A stretch of DNA of 17,579 nt from UBA3910 sp964626065 (GTDB lineage: Bacteria; Bacillota; Limnochordia; Darwinibacteriales; Darwinibacteriaceae): NCBI GenBank assembly GCA_964626065.1, contig CAZVDE010000031.1, positions 1-17,579 on the forward strand. The letters run 5' to 3'. The position numbers and the translations under genes are program-made. Positions within the stretch are counted from its first letter, which is position 1; each line of letters opens with the position of its first letter. Shown here piece by piece: positions 7,152 to 14,826 of the stretch. The notes beneath the pieces are model-generated. The model did not search any database, was not told the origin of the DNA, and saw only the letters and a program-made list of their open reading frames with translations.

Positions 7152-8158
7152 CGAAGATTTTGACGGCCGCGGAATTAAATGAAGCGGTAGCTTTGCTTAA
7201 TAGGGGAGAAGTAGTCGCTTTTCCCACCGAAACGGTCTACGGCCTGGGGGCTAACGCCTTACAGAGCGAGGCGGTGGCCCGGATCTTTGCAATTAAGGGC
7301 CGCCCCGGGGACAATCCGCTCATAGTACATGTGGCCGATCGCAACCGATTGGCCGGTTTGGTGCGGGATATCCCCGCGGCCGCCGGCCTGCTGATGGAAA
7401 AATTTTGGCCCGGGCCCCTTACTTTGGTTTTGCCCAAGACTGATCGCATTCACTCCATAGTCAGCGCGGGCCTGCCCACTGTGGGTGTAAGAGTCCCCGC
7501 GCATCCTTTGGCTTTGGAACTTTTGAATAAGCTCACGTTTCCCCTGGCCGCGCCCAGCGCCAATCTATCGGGACGGCCCAGCCCTACCAGGCCCGAGCAT
7601 GTTTTAAGCGATCTTGCGGGCAGAATTCCCGCCATCCTCGATGGCGGCCGAACGGGGCGGGGTTTAGAGTCCACCGTGCTGGACTGCACGGTATGGCCTT
7701 TTCGGCTGCTCAGGCCGGGCGGTGTCACCCCCGAAGAGCTGAGGCAGTGGGTGCCTGTTCAAGCCGATGCCGAAACCGGGCGGGAAGGTGCCGCACCTCT
7801 CTCGCCGGGAATGAAATACGAGCATTACGCGCCTGATGCTCAAGTTTTTCTTGTGGTGGGCGCCGGGGCGGGGGCAAAAATCAATTCATTAAGCGAAGAC
7901 TATCTACAAAAGGGGTGCAAGGTGGGTGTCATGACCTGGGACGAAAGGGTGAGCTTGTTTCCCCGGCTCACTGCGCTTCCCATGGGCCCCACGGGCGATG
8001 TGGCTTACCTTGCCAGTCAGTTATACCATCTTTTACGGGAGGCGGATCGCTTGAAAATTGACGTTTTGTACATTGAGGGGGTAAGTGAGGAAAATTTGGG
8101 TTTTACAATCATGAATCGTCTGCGCAAAGCCGCGGGTAATCTCGTAATTGAAACATGA
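7139..8158 (+). CDS. L-threonylcarbamoyladenylate synthase (Sua5/YwlC)
   Basis: This enzyme makes threonylcarbamoyl-AMP from threonine, bicarbonate and ATP, the first step of the tRNA modification t6A at position 37 of ANN-decoding tRNAs. The N-terminal YrdC-type domain has PTETVYGLGANA from residue 29, KGRPGDNPLIVH and a PSANLSGRPSPT segment. A linker with SPGMKYEHYAP at about 222-232 leads into the C-terminal Sua5 domain, so this is the long Sua5 type (339 residues) and not the short TsaC type. The start is GTG at 7139, overlapping the prmC stop; no strong SD site is seen, which fits translational coupling. Symbol ywlC in B. subtilis, sua5 or tsaC elsewhere. Confidence 0.95.
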   Translation: MGAVTKILTAAELNEAVALLNRGEVVAFPTETVYGLGANALQSEAVARIFAIKGRPGDNPLIVHVADRNRLAGLVRDIPAAAGLLMEKFWPGPLTLVLPKTDRIHSIVSAGLPTVGVRVPAHPLALELLNKLTFPLAAPSANLSGRPSPTRPEHVLSDLAGRIPAILDGGRTGRGLESTVLDCTVWPFRLLRPGGVTPEELRQWVPVQADAETGREGAAPLSPGMKYEHYAPDAQVFLVVGAGAGAKINSLSEDYLQKGCKVGVMTWDERVSLFPRLTALPMGPTGDVAYLASQLYHLLREADRLKIDVLYIEGVSEENLGFTIMNRLRKAAGNLVIET

Positions 8159-8176
8159 CGGGTTAAAGGAGGAGCA

Positions 8177-9124
8177 ATGGCTAAGAGCGTTTTATTTGTC
8201 TGTACCGGTAACACCTGCCGCAGTGTCATGGCAGAATATCTGCTGCGGCATTATGCACAGGAACTAGATCTCAACATAGAGGCCGCGTCCGCGGGGCTGG
8301 CCGCCTTCGGCGGTGATACCGCCACCGAACAGACGGTGGCTGCCCTAGGCGAGCTGGGGATTGAGGCGGGAAGCCATCGTTCCAGGCGGATGCATGCTCA
8401 ACTGCTGCAGCAGTATGATTTGATTCTGGCCATGACAGAACAGCACCGCAGAGCGCTCTTGGAATTAGTACCTGCTGCGGAGCGGCATGAATTGTCCGAG
8501 AAAGTGATTTTACTAAAGGAATACGGTGAAAGAAAGGCATCTTCGGGGCAGGACCTTGGGGGCGAAATAGAGAAGGATATTCAAGATCCCTTTGGACAGC
8601 CTTTGGACATTTACCGCCGGATCAGGGATGAAATAGCCGGTGTGGTGAAACAGATGGTGGGCCATTGGGCGTTAAAAAAGGAGAAGAAAATGAGAATTGT
8701 CATTGGTGCGGATCATGGAGGGTTTGGGGCTAAACGGGAAGTCGTTCAATTCTTGCGCGAACGGGGCAGCCCCGTGGAAGACTGGGGCACCCACTCGGAA
8801 GAATCGTGCGATTATCCGGATATTGCCCATAAGGTTGCCCGGGCGGTGGCGGCAGGCGATTTTGATCTGGGTATTTTGATCTGCGGCACCGGTATCGGGG
8901 TGTCCATGTCTGCCAATAAGGTGCCGGGGATTAGGGCGGCGCTCTGCCACGATACCTATTCGGCCCGCATGGCCAGGAAGCATAACGACAGTAACGTTCT
9001 TTGTCTAGGAGAGAGGGTTACCGGCATCGGCTTAATGCAGGATATAGTGGCCGCCTATTTGAACAGCGAATTTGAGGGTGGCAGGCACAGCCGGCGGGTA
9101 GAAAAAATTGAACAGCTAGATTAA
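8177..9124 (+). CDS. fusion: YwlE-type protein-arginine phosphatase plus ribose-5-phosphate isomerase B
   Basis: A single 315-residue frame joins two normally separate proteins. Residues 1 to about 165 are a low-molecular-weight phosphatase with the C-X5-R loop CTGNTCRS (Cys9, Arg15) and the acid Asp137 in DPFGQP. The Thr in NTCR matches B. subtilis YwlE, where it confers phosphoarginine specificity; the residue after CRS is Val, where Pro is usual. Residues 172-315 are RpiB, which interconverts ribose-5-phosphate and ribulose-5-phosphate: ADHGG, CGTGIGVSMSANK with the catalytic Cys, and RKHNDSN with the catalytic His. The linker is short and lysine-rich (LKKEKK) and no stop separates the parts. 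The gene has a strong SD at 8165-8172, and the RpiB part keeps its own SD and ATG (8690). In other Firmicutes ywlE and rpiB are adjacent genes. Confidence 0.93.
   Translation: MAKSVLFVCTGNTCRSVMAEYLLRHYAQELDLNIEAASAGLAAFGGDTATEQTVAALGELGIEAGSHRSRRMHAQLLQQYDLILAMTEQHRRALLELVPAAERHELSEKVILLKEYGERKASSGQDLGGEIEKDIQDPFGQPLDIYRRIRDEIAGVVKQMVGHWALKKEKKMRIVIGADHGGFGAKREVVQFLRERGSPVEDWGTHSEESCDYPDIAHKVARAVAAGDFDLGILICGTGIGVSMSANKVPGIRAALCHDTYSARMARKHNDSNVLCLGERVTGIGLMQDIVAAYLNSEFEGGRHSRRVEKIEQLD
8680..8692 (+). promoter_or_regulatory. internal ribosome-binding site and ATG for a free RpiB
   Basis: Inside the fused frame, GGAG (8680-8683, within AAAAAAGGAGAAG) lies 6 bases before an in-frame ATG at 8690, exactly where a stand-alone RpiB begins (MRIVIGADHGG). 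Translation from here would give a 144-residue RpiB (8690-9124), a normal length. Whether both the fusion and the short form are made cannot be told from sequence. Confidence 0.6.
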
Positions 9125-9141
9125 AGTTAGGAGATGAGCTA

Positions 9142-9771
9142 GTGAGTACAGTACATGTAATATCCCACCCCTTGGTGCAGCATAAACTGACCATGATTCG
9201 AGATTTGGAGACCGGGCCGAAAGATTTTCGTGATTTGTTGGAAGAAATCTCTGTTTTGATGGCCTACGAAGTAACGAGAGACATGCCTTTGGAAGAAGTT
9301 GAAGTGGAGACCCCCATGGGTAAGACCCGAGGTCAGACCATTGCCGGAAAAAAAGTTGGAGTTGTTCCCATTCTTAGAGCTGGTTTGGGCATGGTCAATG
9401 GCGTGCTACGCCTGATCCCCACTGCAAAAGTCGGCCATATAGGAGTGTATCGCGATCCCGAAACTCTCAAGCCGGTGGAATATTACTGTAAGCTGCCCGT
9501 GGACGTAGAGGAGCGCCAGATTATTTTGCTAGATCCCATGTTGGCAACGGGGGGGTCAGCGGCGGCGGGAATCAGCTATCTTAAGCAGCGCGGTGTCCCT
9601 TCGATTAAGCTGATGTGCCTGGTTGCGGCTCCGGAAGGAATTGCCTTGGTGCAGCGTGAACACCCCGATGTGGAGATCTTTACCGCTGCCGTTGATGAAC
9701 GGCTCAACTCGCACGGCTACATTATTCCCGGCCTGGGTGATGCGGGGGATCGTTTGTTTGGGACGAAATAG
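9142..9771 (+). CDS. upp: uracil phosphoribosyltransferase
   Basis: Upp converts uracil and PRPP to UMP in pyrimidine salvage. The 209-residue protein starts with the family pattern HPLVQHKLTMIRD, has VPILRAGLGMV, and carries the PRPP-binding loop DPMLATGGSA at 131-140. The C-terminal uracil-contact region GYIIPGLGDAGDRLFGT is intact. The start is GTG at 9142 behind AGGAGATGA. It lies 17 bases after the ywlE-rpiB fusion; glyA, which usually sits between rpiB and upp, is absent. comEB starts 8 bases after it, so two pyrimidine-salvage genes are paired. Confidence 0.97.
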   Translation: MSTVHVISHPLVQHKLTMIRDLETGPKDFRDLLEEISVLMAYEVTRDMPLEEVEVETPMGKTRGQTIAGKKVGVVPILRAGLGMVNGVLRLIPTAKVGHIGVYRDPETLKPVEYYCKLPVDVEERQIILLDPMLATGGSAAAGISYLKQRGVPSIKLMCLVAAPEGIALVQREHPDVEIFTAAVDERLNSHGYIIPGLGDAGDRLFGTK

Positions 9772-9779
9772 CGTTTGGG

Positions 9780-10247
9780 GTGAAAAGTTTGCAAAAAAGG
9801 CCTTCTTGGGATCAATATTTTATGGAAATTGCCCAACTGGTCAGCAGCCGCTCCACCTGTCTGCGCAGACAGGTGGGCGCCGTTCTGGTTAGGGACAAGC
9901 ATATCATTGCCACCGGTTATAATGGTGCCCCCAGGGGGGTAACCCACTGTTTAGACGTTGGCTGCCTAAGGGAAAAAAGGGGCATCCCTTCCGGAGAACG
10001 ACATGAGATATGCCGGGGTACGCACGCAGAACAAAATGCCATCATCCAAGCGGCGCTGCATGGGGTGAGTACGTTGGGCTCTACTTTATACTGCACTCAT
10101 CAACCCTGTATTTTGTGTGCCAAAATGTTGATCAACGCCGGTGTGGAAGCGGTTGTTTTTCGGGGTGATTATCCCGATCGGTTAGCAGTAGAATTAATGG
10201 AAGAAGCGGGTTTAAGGCTCAAGCAGTGGGAATGTGGGGAGGACTAG
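9780..10247 (+). CDS. comEB: dCMP deaminase (ComEB family)
   Basis: A zinc-dependent cytidine-deaminase-fold enzyme that converts dCMP to dUMP, the precursor for thymidylate. The start of the protein (RPSWDQYFMEIAQL) matches the ComEB family. The zinc and catalytic residues are His82 and Glu84 in THAEQNA and the two cysteines of PCILC at 109-113. The upstream CL..GCLREKRGIPSGERHEICRGTHAE segment is typical of dCMP deaminases. 155 residues. The GTG at 9780 is the longest start; a TTG at 9789 with GGGGTGA 5 bases upstream is a credible alternative. The name comes from the B. subtilis competence operon, but no other competence gene is present, so a nucleotide-metabolism role beside upp is more likely. 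Confidence 0.93.
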   Translation: MKSLQKRPSWDQYFMEIAQLVSSRSTCLRRQVGAVLVRDKHIIATGYNGAPRGVTHCLDVGCLREKRGIPSGERHEICRGTHAEQNAIIQAALHGVSTLGSTLYCTHQPCILCAKMLINAGVEAVVFRGDYPDRLAVELMEEAGLRLKQWECGED

Positions 10248-10249
10248 CC

Positions 10250-11293
10250 GTGATTAATCTAACCCAATTTATCATAGCTTTCGCGGTTTCTGTTTCAGTA
10301 ACGGCTGCTTTAACACCGCTGGCGCGCCGATTTGCCCTAAAAATCGGGTTAGTTGACGCACCCAATTCGAGGCGGATTAACACGACACCCATGCCCACGG
10401 GAGGAGGCCTGGCGATTTTCGCCGGTTTTTTTGCCGCTTCTTTGGTGGGTGATATTCCCCATTTTGGGGTGACCGCTCTCTGTGCGTTTTTAATCCTTAT
10501 CGTGGGACTGATTGACGATCGCTGGGAACTGTCTGCCGGGGCTAAATTCGCCGGGCAGTTTATAGCCGTTTTGATTTATGTCCTTTGGGGGCCCCGCATA
10601 GAGTTCATGAGCAACCCTTTCGGCGGCATGCTTTATTTAGGCAGGCTTTCCGTTCCCTTGACAATGCTCTGGGTTTTGACGCTGGTGAATATTATGAATT
10701 TTGTTGATGGGCTGGACGGCCTGACCGCGGGAATCACCTTAATATCCGCTTTGGCGCTGACCACCTTAGCCTGGACGCTACAGCGTTATGACGCCGCGGT
10801 GCTGGCGGTGATTGTGGTGGGGGCGAGCCTGGGTTTTCTTCCTTATAATTTTAATCCCGCCAAAGTCTATCTAGGTGACGGCGGGGCCCTCCTGCTTGGC
10901 TTTTTGCTGGCCGCCATCTCTACCGAGGGGGCCTTAAAAGGTGCGGCCACCATTGGCCTATCAGTGCCTATTTTAATTTTGGCCGTTCCGGTAACCGATC
11001 TGCTCTGCGCGGTTGTACGCCGCACTCAGCGGGGTGTGCCTTTTTATGAGGCTGATCGCTCTCATTTTCATCACCGGATGTTGGATTTGGGTTTCACCCA
11101 GAGGCAGGTGGTCTACGTCGCCTACTTTATTACGGGCCTTTCCGCCGCCTTGGCCCTGATTGCCACTCACTTAACCACGCCCACCTGGTTGGTGGTACTG
11201 GCCTTGGGCCTCGTTTTCTGGTATGGTTCCATTAGGGTGGGCATGATCGAACCCATAATGGGCCAGCATAGAGGAGGCGGGAAAGATATTTAA
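10250..11293 (+). CDS. undecaprenyl-phosphate GlcNAc-1-phosphate transferase (WecA/TagO family)
   Basis: A polytopic membrane enzyme that transfers a sugar-1-phosphate from its UDP carrier to undecaprenyl phosphate, the first membrane step of teichoic acid or other surface polysaccharide synthesis. Family motifs are present in order: VDAPNSRRINTTPMPTGGGLAIF, DDRWELSAGAKF, NFVDGLDGLTAGI (Asp153 and Asp156), NPAKVYLGDGG and FHHRMLDLG. Around ten hydrophobic segments are seen. The start chosen is GTG at 10250 because GGGGAGGA ends 6 bases before it; an upstream GTG at 10226 lies inside comEB. The following wecB makes UDP-ManNAc, the second sugar of the wall teichoic acid linkage unit in many Firmicutes, so the two form a pathway pair. 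Confidence 0.95.
   Translation: MINLTQFIIAFAVSVSVTAALTPLARRFALKIGLVDAPNSRRINTTPMPTGGGLAIFAGFFAASLVGDIPHFGVTALCAFLILIVGLIDDRWELSAGAKFAGQFIAVLIYVLWGPRIEFMSNPFGGMLYLGRLSVPLTMLWVLTLVNIMNFVDGLDGLTAGITLISALALTTLAWTLQRYDAAVLAVIVVGASLGFLPYNFNPAKVYLGDGGALLLGFLLAAISTEGALKGAATIGLSVPILILAVPVTDLLCAVVRRTQRGVPFYEADRSHFHHRMLDLGFTQRQVVYVAYFITGLSAALALIATHLTTPTWLVVLALGLVFWYGSIRVGMIEPIMGQHRGGGKDI
11273..11288 (+). promoter_or_regulatory. wecB ribosome-binding site pointing to an ATA start
   Basis: GGAGG at 11273-11277, in the context AGAGGAGG, is the only strong SD site before wecB. Counting 8 bases on lands on ATA at 11286, in frame with wecB. No ATG, GTG or TTG occurs in the open frame upstream of TTG 11301, which is 23 bases from the SD site. 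Confidence 0.5.
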
Positions 11294-12404
11294 ATTAGCT
11301 TTGGTCTTCGGCACCAGGCCGGAGGCGATCAAAATGGCACCGGTGGTGTTGGAATGCCGGAAGGTGCCTGCCTGGGATACTAAAGTGATTGTCACGGGCC
11401 AGCACCGGGAAATGCTGGATCAAGTTCTCGATATTTTCCAAATAAAAGCCGATTACGATCTGGATATTATGAGCCACGGCCAGACGTTGAGTGATATTAC
11501 GGAACGGGTTTTACAGGGCATGGACAGTGTATTTAAAGAGTGGAGGCCTGATTTGGTTCTAGTTCACGGTGATACAACTACTGCCTTCGCCGCTGCCCTG
11601 GCCAGCTTTTATTGGCAGATTCCCGTTGGCCATGTGGAAGCGGGTTTGCGCACCGCCAGTGTGGCCAATCCCTTTCCGGAAGAAGCTAACAGAAGGCTTG
11701 TTGATGTTTTGACAACCTGGTATTTTGCCCCCACGGCCCAATCAGCTGATAATTTACTGCGCGAGGGCGTTGACGGCAAACGCATTTTTGTCACGGGCAA
11801 CACAGTGATCGATGCCCTATTATCGGTGGTAGATGAGAAATACCAATTTCAAAACCCCATTTTACAGGCCCTGGATTTCGAGCAGAAAGTCCTGGTTGTT
11901 ACCGCCCACCGCAGGGAGAATTGGGGCGAACCTTTGGAAAACATTTGTCAGGCGCTTCTGCAAGTCAGTGCCGAGCATCAATGCCAAATCGTAGTTGCTA
12001 TGCACCGCAATCCCCGCCTGCGGGAAACAATAATCGGATTTTTGGGCAATGATCCTCAAATCAGGCTGATTGATGCGCCCGATTATCGGGAGTTTGCCAA
12101 CTTGCTTGCTCGCTGCACGCTTCTGGTCACAGACTCGGGAGGGCTGCAGGAGGAGGCACCCGCCCTACATAAACCGGTTTTAGTGCTGCGTGCCGTAACG
12201 GAACGGCCGGAGGCGGTGCGCGCCGGCACAGTCAAGCTGGTAGGCTGCAGCAAAGAAGATATCGTCTCCGAGGTGGGTCGCCTTTTAGACGAACCGGAAG
12301 TTTACGCGCGCATGGCCCGGGCAGTCAATCCCTATGGCGATGGGACAGCGGCGCAAAAAATACGGAGAATATTGGAAGAAAAATATGGAACAACGGGGGA
12401 ATGA
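11286..12404 (+). CDS. wecB: UDP-N-acetylglucosamine 2-epimerase (non-hydrolysing)
   Basis: WecB (MnaA) interconverts UDP-GlcNAc and UDP-ManNAc for surface polymers. Conserved segments are FGTRPEAIKM at the N-terminus, HGDTTTAFAAAL, GHVEAGLRT followed by PFPEEANRR, TAHRRENWG, and the C-terminal TDSGGLQEEAP. The start is unusual: the first standard start in the frame is TTG at 11301, which would cut off most of the first beta strand. An ATA at 11286, 8 bases after GGAGG, gives MFKLALVFGTRPE, which matches the family N-terminus (E. coli begins MKVLTVFGTRPE). I therefore give 11286, with 11301 as the conservative alternative. The gene starts within the wecA stop region, and its own stop (12402-12404) overlaps the atpA start region. 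Confidence 0.95.
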   Translation: MFKLALVFGTRPEAIKMAPVVLECRKVPAWDTKVIVTGQHREMLDQVLDIFQIKADYDLDIMSHGQTLSDITERVLQGMDSVFKEWRPDLVLVHGDTTTAFAAALASFYWQIPVGHVEAGLRTASVANPFPEEANRRLVDVLTTWYFAPTAQSADNLLREGVDGKRIFVTGNTVIDALLSVVDEKYQFQNPILQALDFEQKVLVVTAHRRENWGEPLENICQALLQVSAEHQCQIVVAMHRNPRLRETIIGFLGNDPQIRLIDAPDYREFANLLARCTLLVTDSGGLQEEAPALHKPVLVLRAVTERPEAVRAGTVKLVGCSKEDIVSEVGRLLDEPEVYARMARAVNPYGDGTAAQKIRRILEEKYGTTGE

Positions 12405-12406
12405 TC

Positions 12407-13915
12407 ATGGCAATGAGACCTGATGAAATCGTAGCCATTCTGCGGCGTCAGATTGAGCAGTTCGAATCGGAGCTGGAAGTGGACGATCTCGGTTCTGTCC
12501 TCATGGTGGGGGACGGGATCGCGCGCGTCTATGGGCTGGAAAAAGCGCTGGCGGGCGAGCTGTTAGAATTTCCCGGCGGCGTTTTCGGCATGGTGCTCAA
12601 TCTAGAACAGGATAACATCGGGGTTGTAATATTAGGTGCCTACGAACACATCAAAGAAGGTGACCCGGTGAAGCGCACCGGCACCGTTGTCCGGGTGCCT
12701 GTGGGGGAAGCCCTGATTGGGCGCGTTGTCAACCCCTTGGGCCAGCCCATCGACGGTAAAGGCCCCATTACTACCGAGCGCAGCAGGCCTATTGAGGCCC
12801 AAGCGCCGGGGGTAGTTGATCGAGTGGGCGTGCACGAACCTCTGCAGACCGGTTTAAAATCCATCGACTCCCTAGTTCCCATCGGGCGGGGACAGAGAGA
12901 GCTGATTATCGGCGATCGGCAGACAGGTAAAACAGCCATTGCGGTTGATACTATTTTAAATCAGAAGCACGAAGATGTAATCTGCATTTATGTTGCCATT
13001 GGGCAAAAAGCCTCCACCGTTGCGGGTGTGGTGGACACCTTAGAGCGGCACGGAGCGATGAATTACACCATCGTTATCTCGGCCACCGCGAGCGAACCTT
13101 CGCCTCTGCTGTTTATAGCCCCTTATGCGGGTGTAGCCATGGCGGAAGAATTTATGTATGCGGGCCGTGATGTGCTGATCATCTATGATGATCTAAGCAA
13201 GCATGCTACCGCCTATCGGGAGATGTCACTGCTGCTGCGCCGTCCGCCGGGCAGGGAGGCGTTTCCGGGGGACGTCTTTTTTATTCATTCCCGCCTTTTG
13301 GAGCGAGCGGCAAAACTTAACGATGAATTAGGCGGCGGTTCCATTACCGCACTGCCTATTATCGAGACCCAGGCCGGTGACATTTCTGCCTATATCCCCA
13401 CTAACGTCATTTCCATTACGGATGGGCAGATCTTTTTAGAATCTGATCTTTTTCATGCCGGTATCCGCCCCGCAATTAGTGTGGGCCGTTCAGTCTCTCG
13501 CGTGGGAGGCGCGGCGCAGGTGCGCATGATGCGCCAGGTAGCCGGTACTTTGCGCCTTGACCTTTCCCAATATCGGGAACTTGCCGCCTTTGCCCAGTTC
13601 GGCGCAGATCTTGATCGCACAACGCAGGCCAGGTTGGCCAGGGGCGAGCGCATCTATGAGGTCCTCAAGCAGGAACAGCACCAGCCCATGCCCGTGGTGG
13701 AACAGGCCGTTTCGCTTTATGTTGCTGTCAACGGGTTTTTAGACAGCGTTGCAGTGGAGAATGTGGTGCGTTTCGAAAGAGAATTTTTAGATACACTGCG
13801 CAAAGAATATGGGGGGCTGCTCAGCCGCTTGGCGGAAGACAAGAAACTGTCTGCGGAAACAGAAGCGGAGTTGAAGCAGGCGATTGAGGAATTCAAAAAG
13901 AATTTTGTCGGTTAG
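12407..13915 (+). CDS. atpA: F1 ATP synthase subunit alpha
   Basis: The non-catalytic nucleotide-binding subunit of F1. From ATG 12407 (SD GGGGGA 6 bases upstream) the N-terminus is MAMRPDEI, and the P-loop GDRQTGKT falls at 169-176, the same numbering as E. coli alpha. An ATG at 12401 is also in frame but has poor spacing. The VSRVGGAAQ segment places the arginine finger at about residue 365. The N-terminal helix that docks the delta subunit in other F1 enzymes (IVAILRRQIEQFE) is kept. 502 residues, full length. What is odd is the neighbour: in the usual order atpI-B-E-F-H precede atpA, but here atpA follows wecB with a two-base gap (overlapping if ATG 12401 is used), so the F0 a, c and b subunits and delta are not encoded in this locus. 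Confidence 0.97.
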   Translation: MAMRPDEIVAILRRQIEQFESELEVDDLGSVLMVGDGIARVYGLEKALAGELLEFPGGVFGMVLNLEQDNIGVVILGAYEHIKEGDPVKRTGTVVRVPVGEALIGRVVNPLGQPIDGKGPITTERSRPIEAQAPGVVDRVGVHEPLQTGLKSIDSLVPIGRGQRELIIGDRQTGKTAIAVDTILNQKHEDVICIYVAIGQKASTVAGVVDTLERHGAMNYTIVISATASEPSPLLFIAPYAGVAMAEEFMYAGRDVLIIYDDLSKHATAYREMSLLLRRPPGREAFPGDVFFIHSRLLERAAKLNDELGGGSITALPIIETQAGDISAYIPTNVISITDGQIFLESDLFHAGIRPAISVGRSVSRVGGAAQVRMMRQVAGTLRLDLSQYRELAAFAQFGADLDRTTQARLARGERIYEVLKQEQHQPMPVVEQAVSLYVAVNGFLDSVAVENVVRFEREFLDTLRKEYGGLLSRLAEDKKLSAETEAELKQAIEEFKKNFVG

Positions 13916-13926
13916 GAGGATAAGGG

Positions 13927-14811
13927 TTGGCACAGTCAAGCCGGGAAATTAAACGAAGGATTGCCAGTATTTCCAGCACCCAGCAGATTACCAGCGCCAT
14001 GGAAATGATCGCCGCGGCGAAATTGCGCCGGGCGCAGGAACAGGTGCTGAATGCCAGGCCCTATTTTGAACGGATGTGGGACAGCCTGGGCCTAATCCTC
14101 CATACTTTGCAGGCGGAGGGTGTAGAATTGTCCGGGGCGGGGCTCGAGACGGAAGGCGGCGCGGACGGGCATTGTTTGTTGGTTTTTACGTCCGATCGGG
14201 GCCTGGCGGGGGGATACAACGCGGCTGTAATCCGCAGGGCCGAGGCTTTTTTGCAGGAGAACCCCGCGACCCAAATGGTCATTGTGGGCCGCAAGGCTCG
14301 AGATCATTTCAGGCGCCGCCGGCAAACCTTTTTAGCGGAATTCGCTAATCTGGGCGATGACCCCACCTGGCGTCGGGGTGAAGAAATCGCCCGGATGATC
14401 TTGGATTTTTATGAACATGGTCTTTTTAATCGGGTCACTATTTTATACACTAAGTTTATCAATACTGTAACTCACCGGGTTACTTTACGTACCGTCCTGC
14501 CCGTACCCACCGAGCAGGGGTATAAACAAGAGGTGGGGGATGGCCTCAATTCGCTCTATCTTTTCGAGCCTTCCCCGCAGGCGGCGCTGCAATCCTTGAT
14601 TCCCCTTTATGTTCGAGCGGCGATTTATGAATCGCTTGTGGAAGCCAAAGCAAGCGAATTAGGGGCCAGGATGGCTGCTATGCGCAATGCCACAGATAAC
14701 GCGGGGGAGCTGATCCGGGAGCTGAATATAACTTATAACCGGGCGCGCCAGGCCCAAATTACCCGAGAAATAGCGGAAATAGTGGGCGGAGCGGACGCAT
14801 TGGAATCGTAA
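13927..14811 (+). CDS. atpG: F1 ATP synthase subunit gamma
   Basis: The central rotary shaft that couples F0 rotation to the catalytic hexamer. The protein begins REIKRRIASISSTQQITSAMEMIAAAKL, the standard N-terminal coiled-coil helix, contains the SDRGLAGGYNAAV segment, and ends with the matching C-terminal helix RQAQITREIAEIVGGADAL. 294 residues, normal length. The start is TTG at 13927 with AGGAGG 7 bases upstream; an initial TTG is supported because no other start fits the family N-terminus. It follows atpA by 11 bases. Confidence 0.96.
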   Translation: MAQSSREIKRRIASISSTQQITSAMEMIAAAKLRRAQEQVLNARPYFERMWDSLGLILHTLQAEGVELSGAGLETEGGADGHCLLVFTSDRGLAGGYNAAVIRRAEAFLQENPATQMVIVGRKARDHFRRRRQTFLAEFANLGDDPTWRRGEEIARMILDFYEHGLFNRVTILYTKFINTVTHRVTLRTVLPVPTEQGYKQEVGDGLNSLYLFEPSPQAALQSLIPLYVRAAIYESLVEAKASELGARMAAMRNATDNAGELIRELNITYNRARQAQITREIAEIVGGADALES

Positions 14812-14826
14812 ATAGGGGGTTAGTCC

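Noticed and set aside
12401..12406. atpA starting at ATG 12401, overlapping the wecB stop as ATGA
   Set aside because: The G-run SD touches this codon. ATG 12407 has proper spacing and gives the family N-terminus and E. coli-like P-loop numbering.
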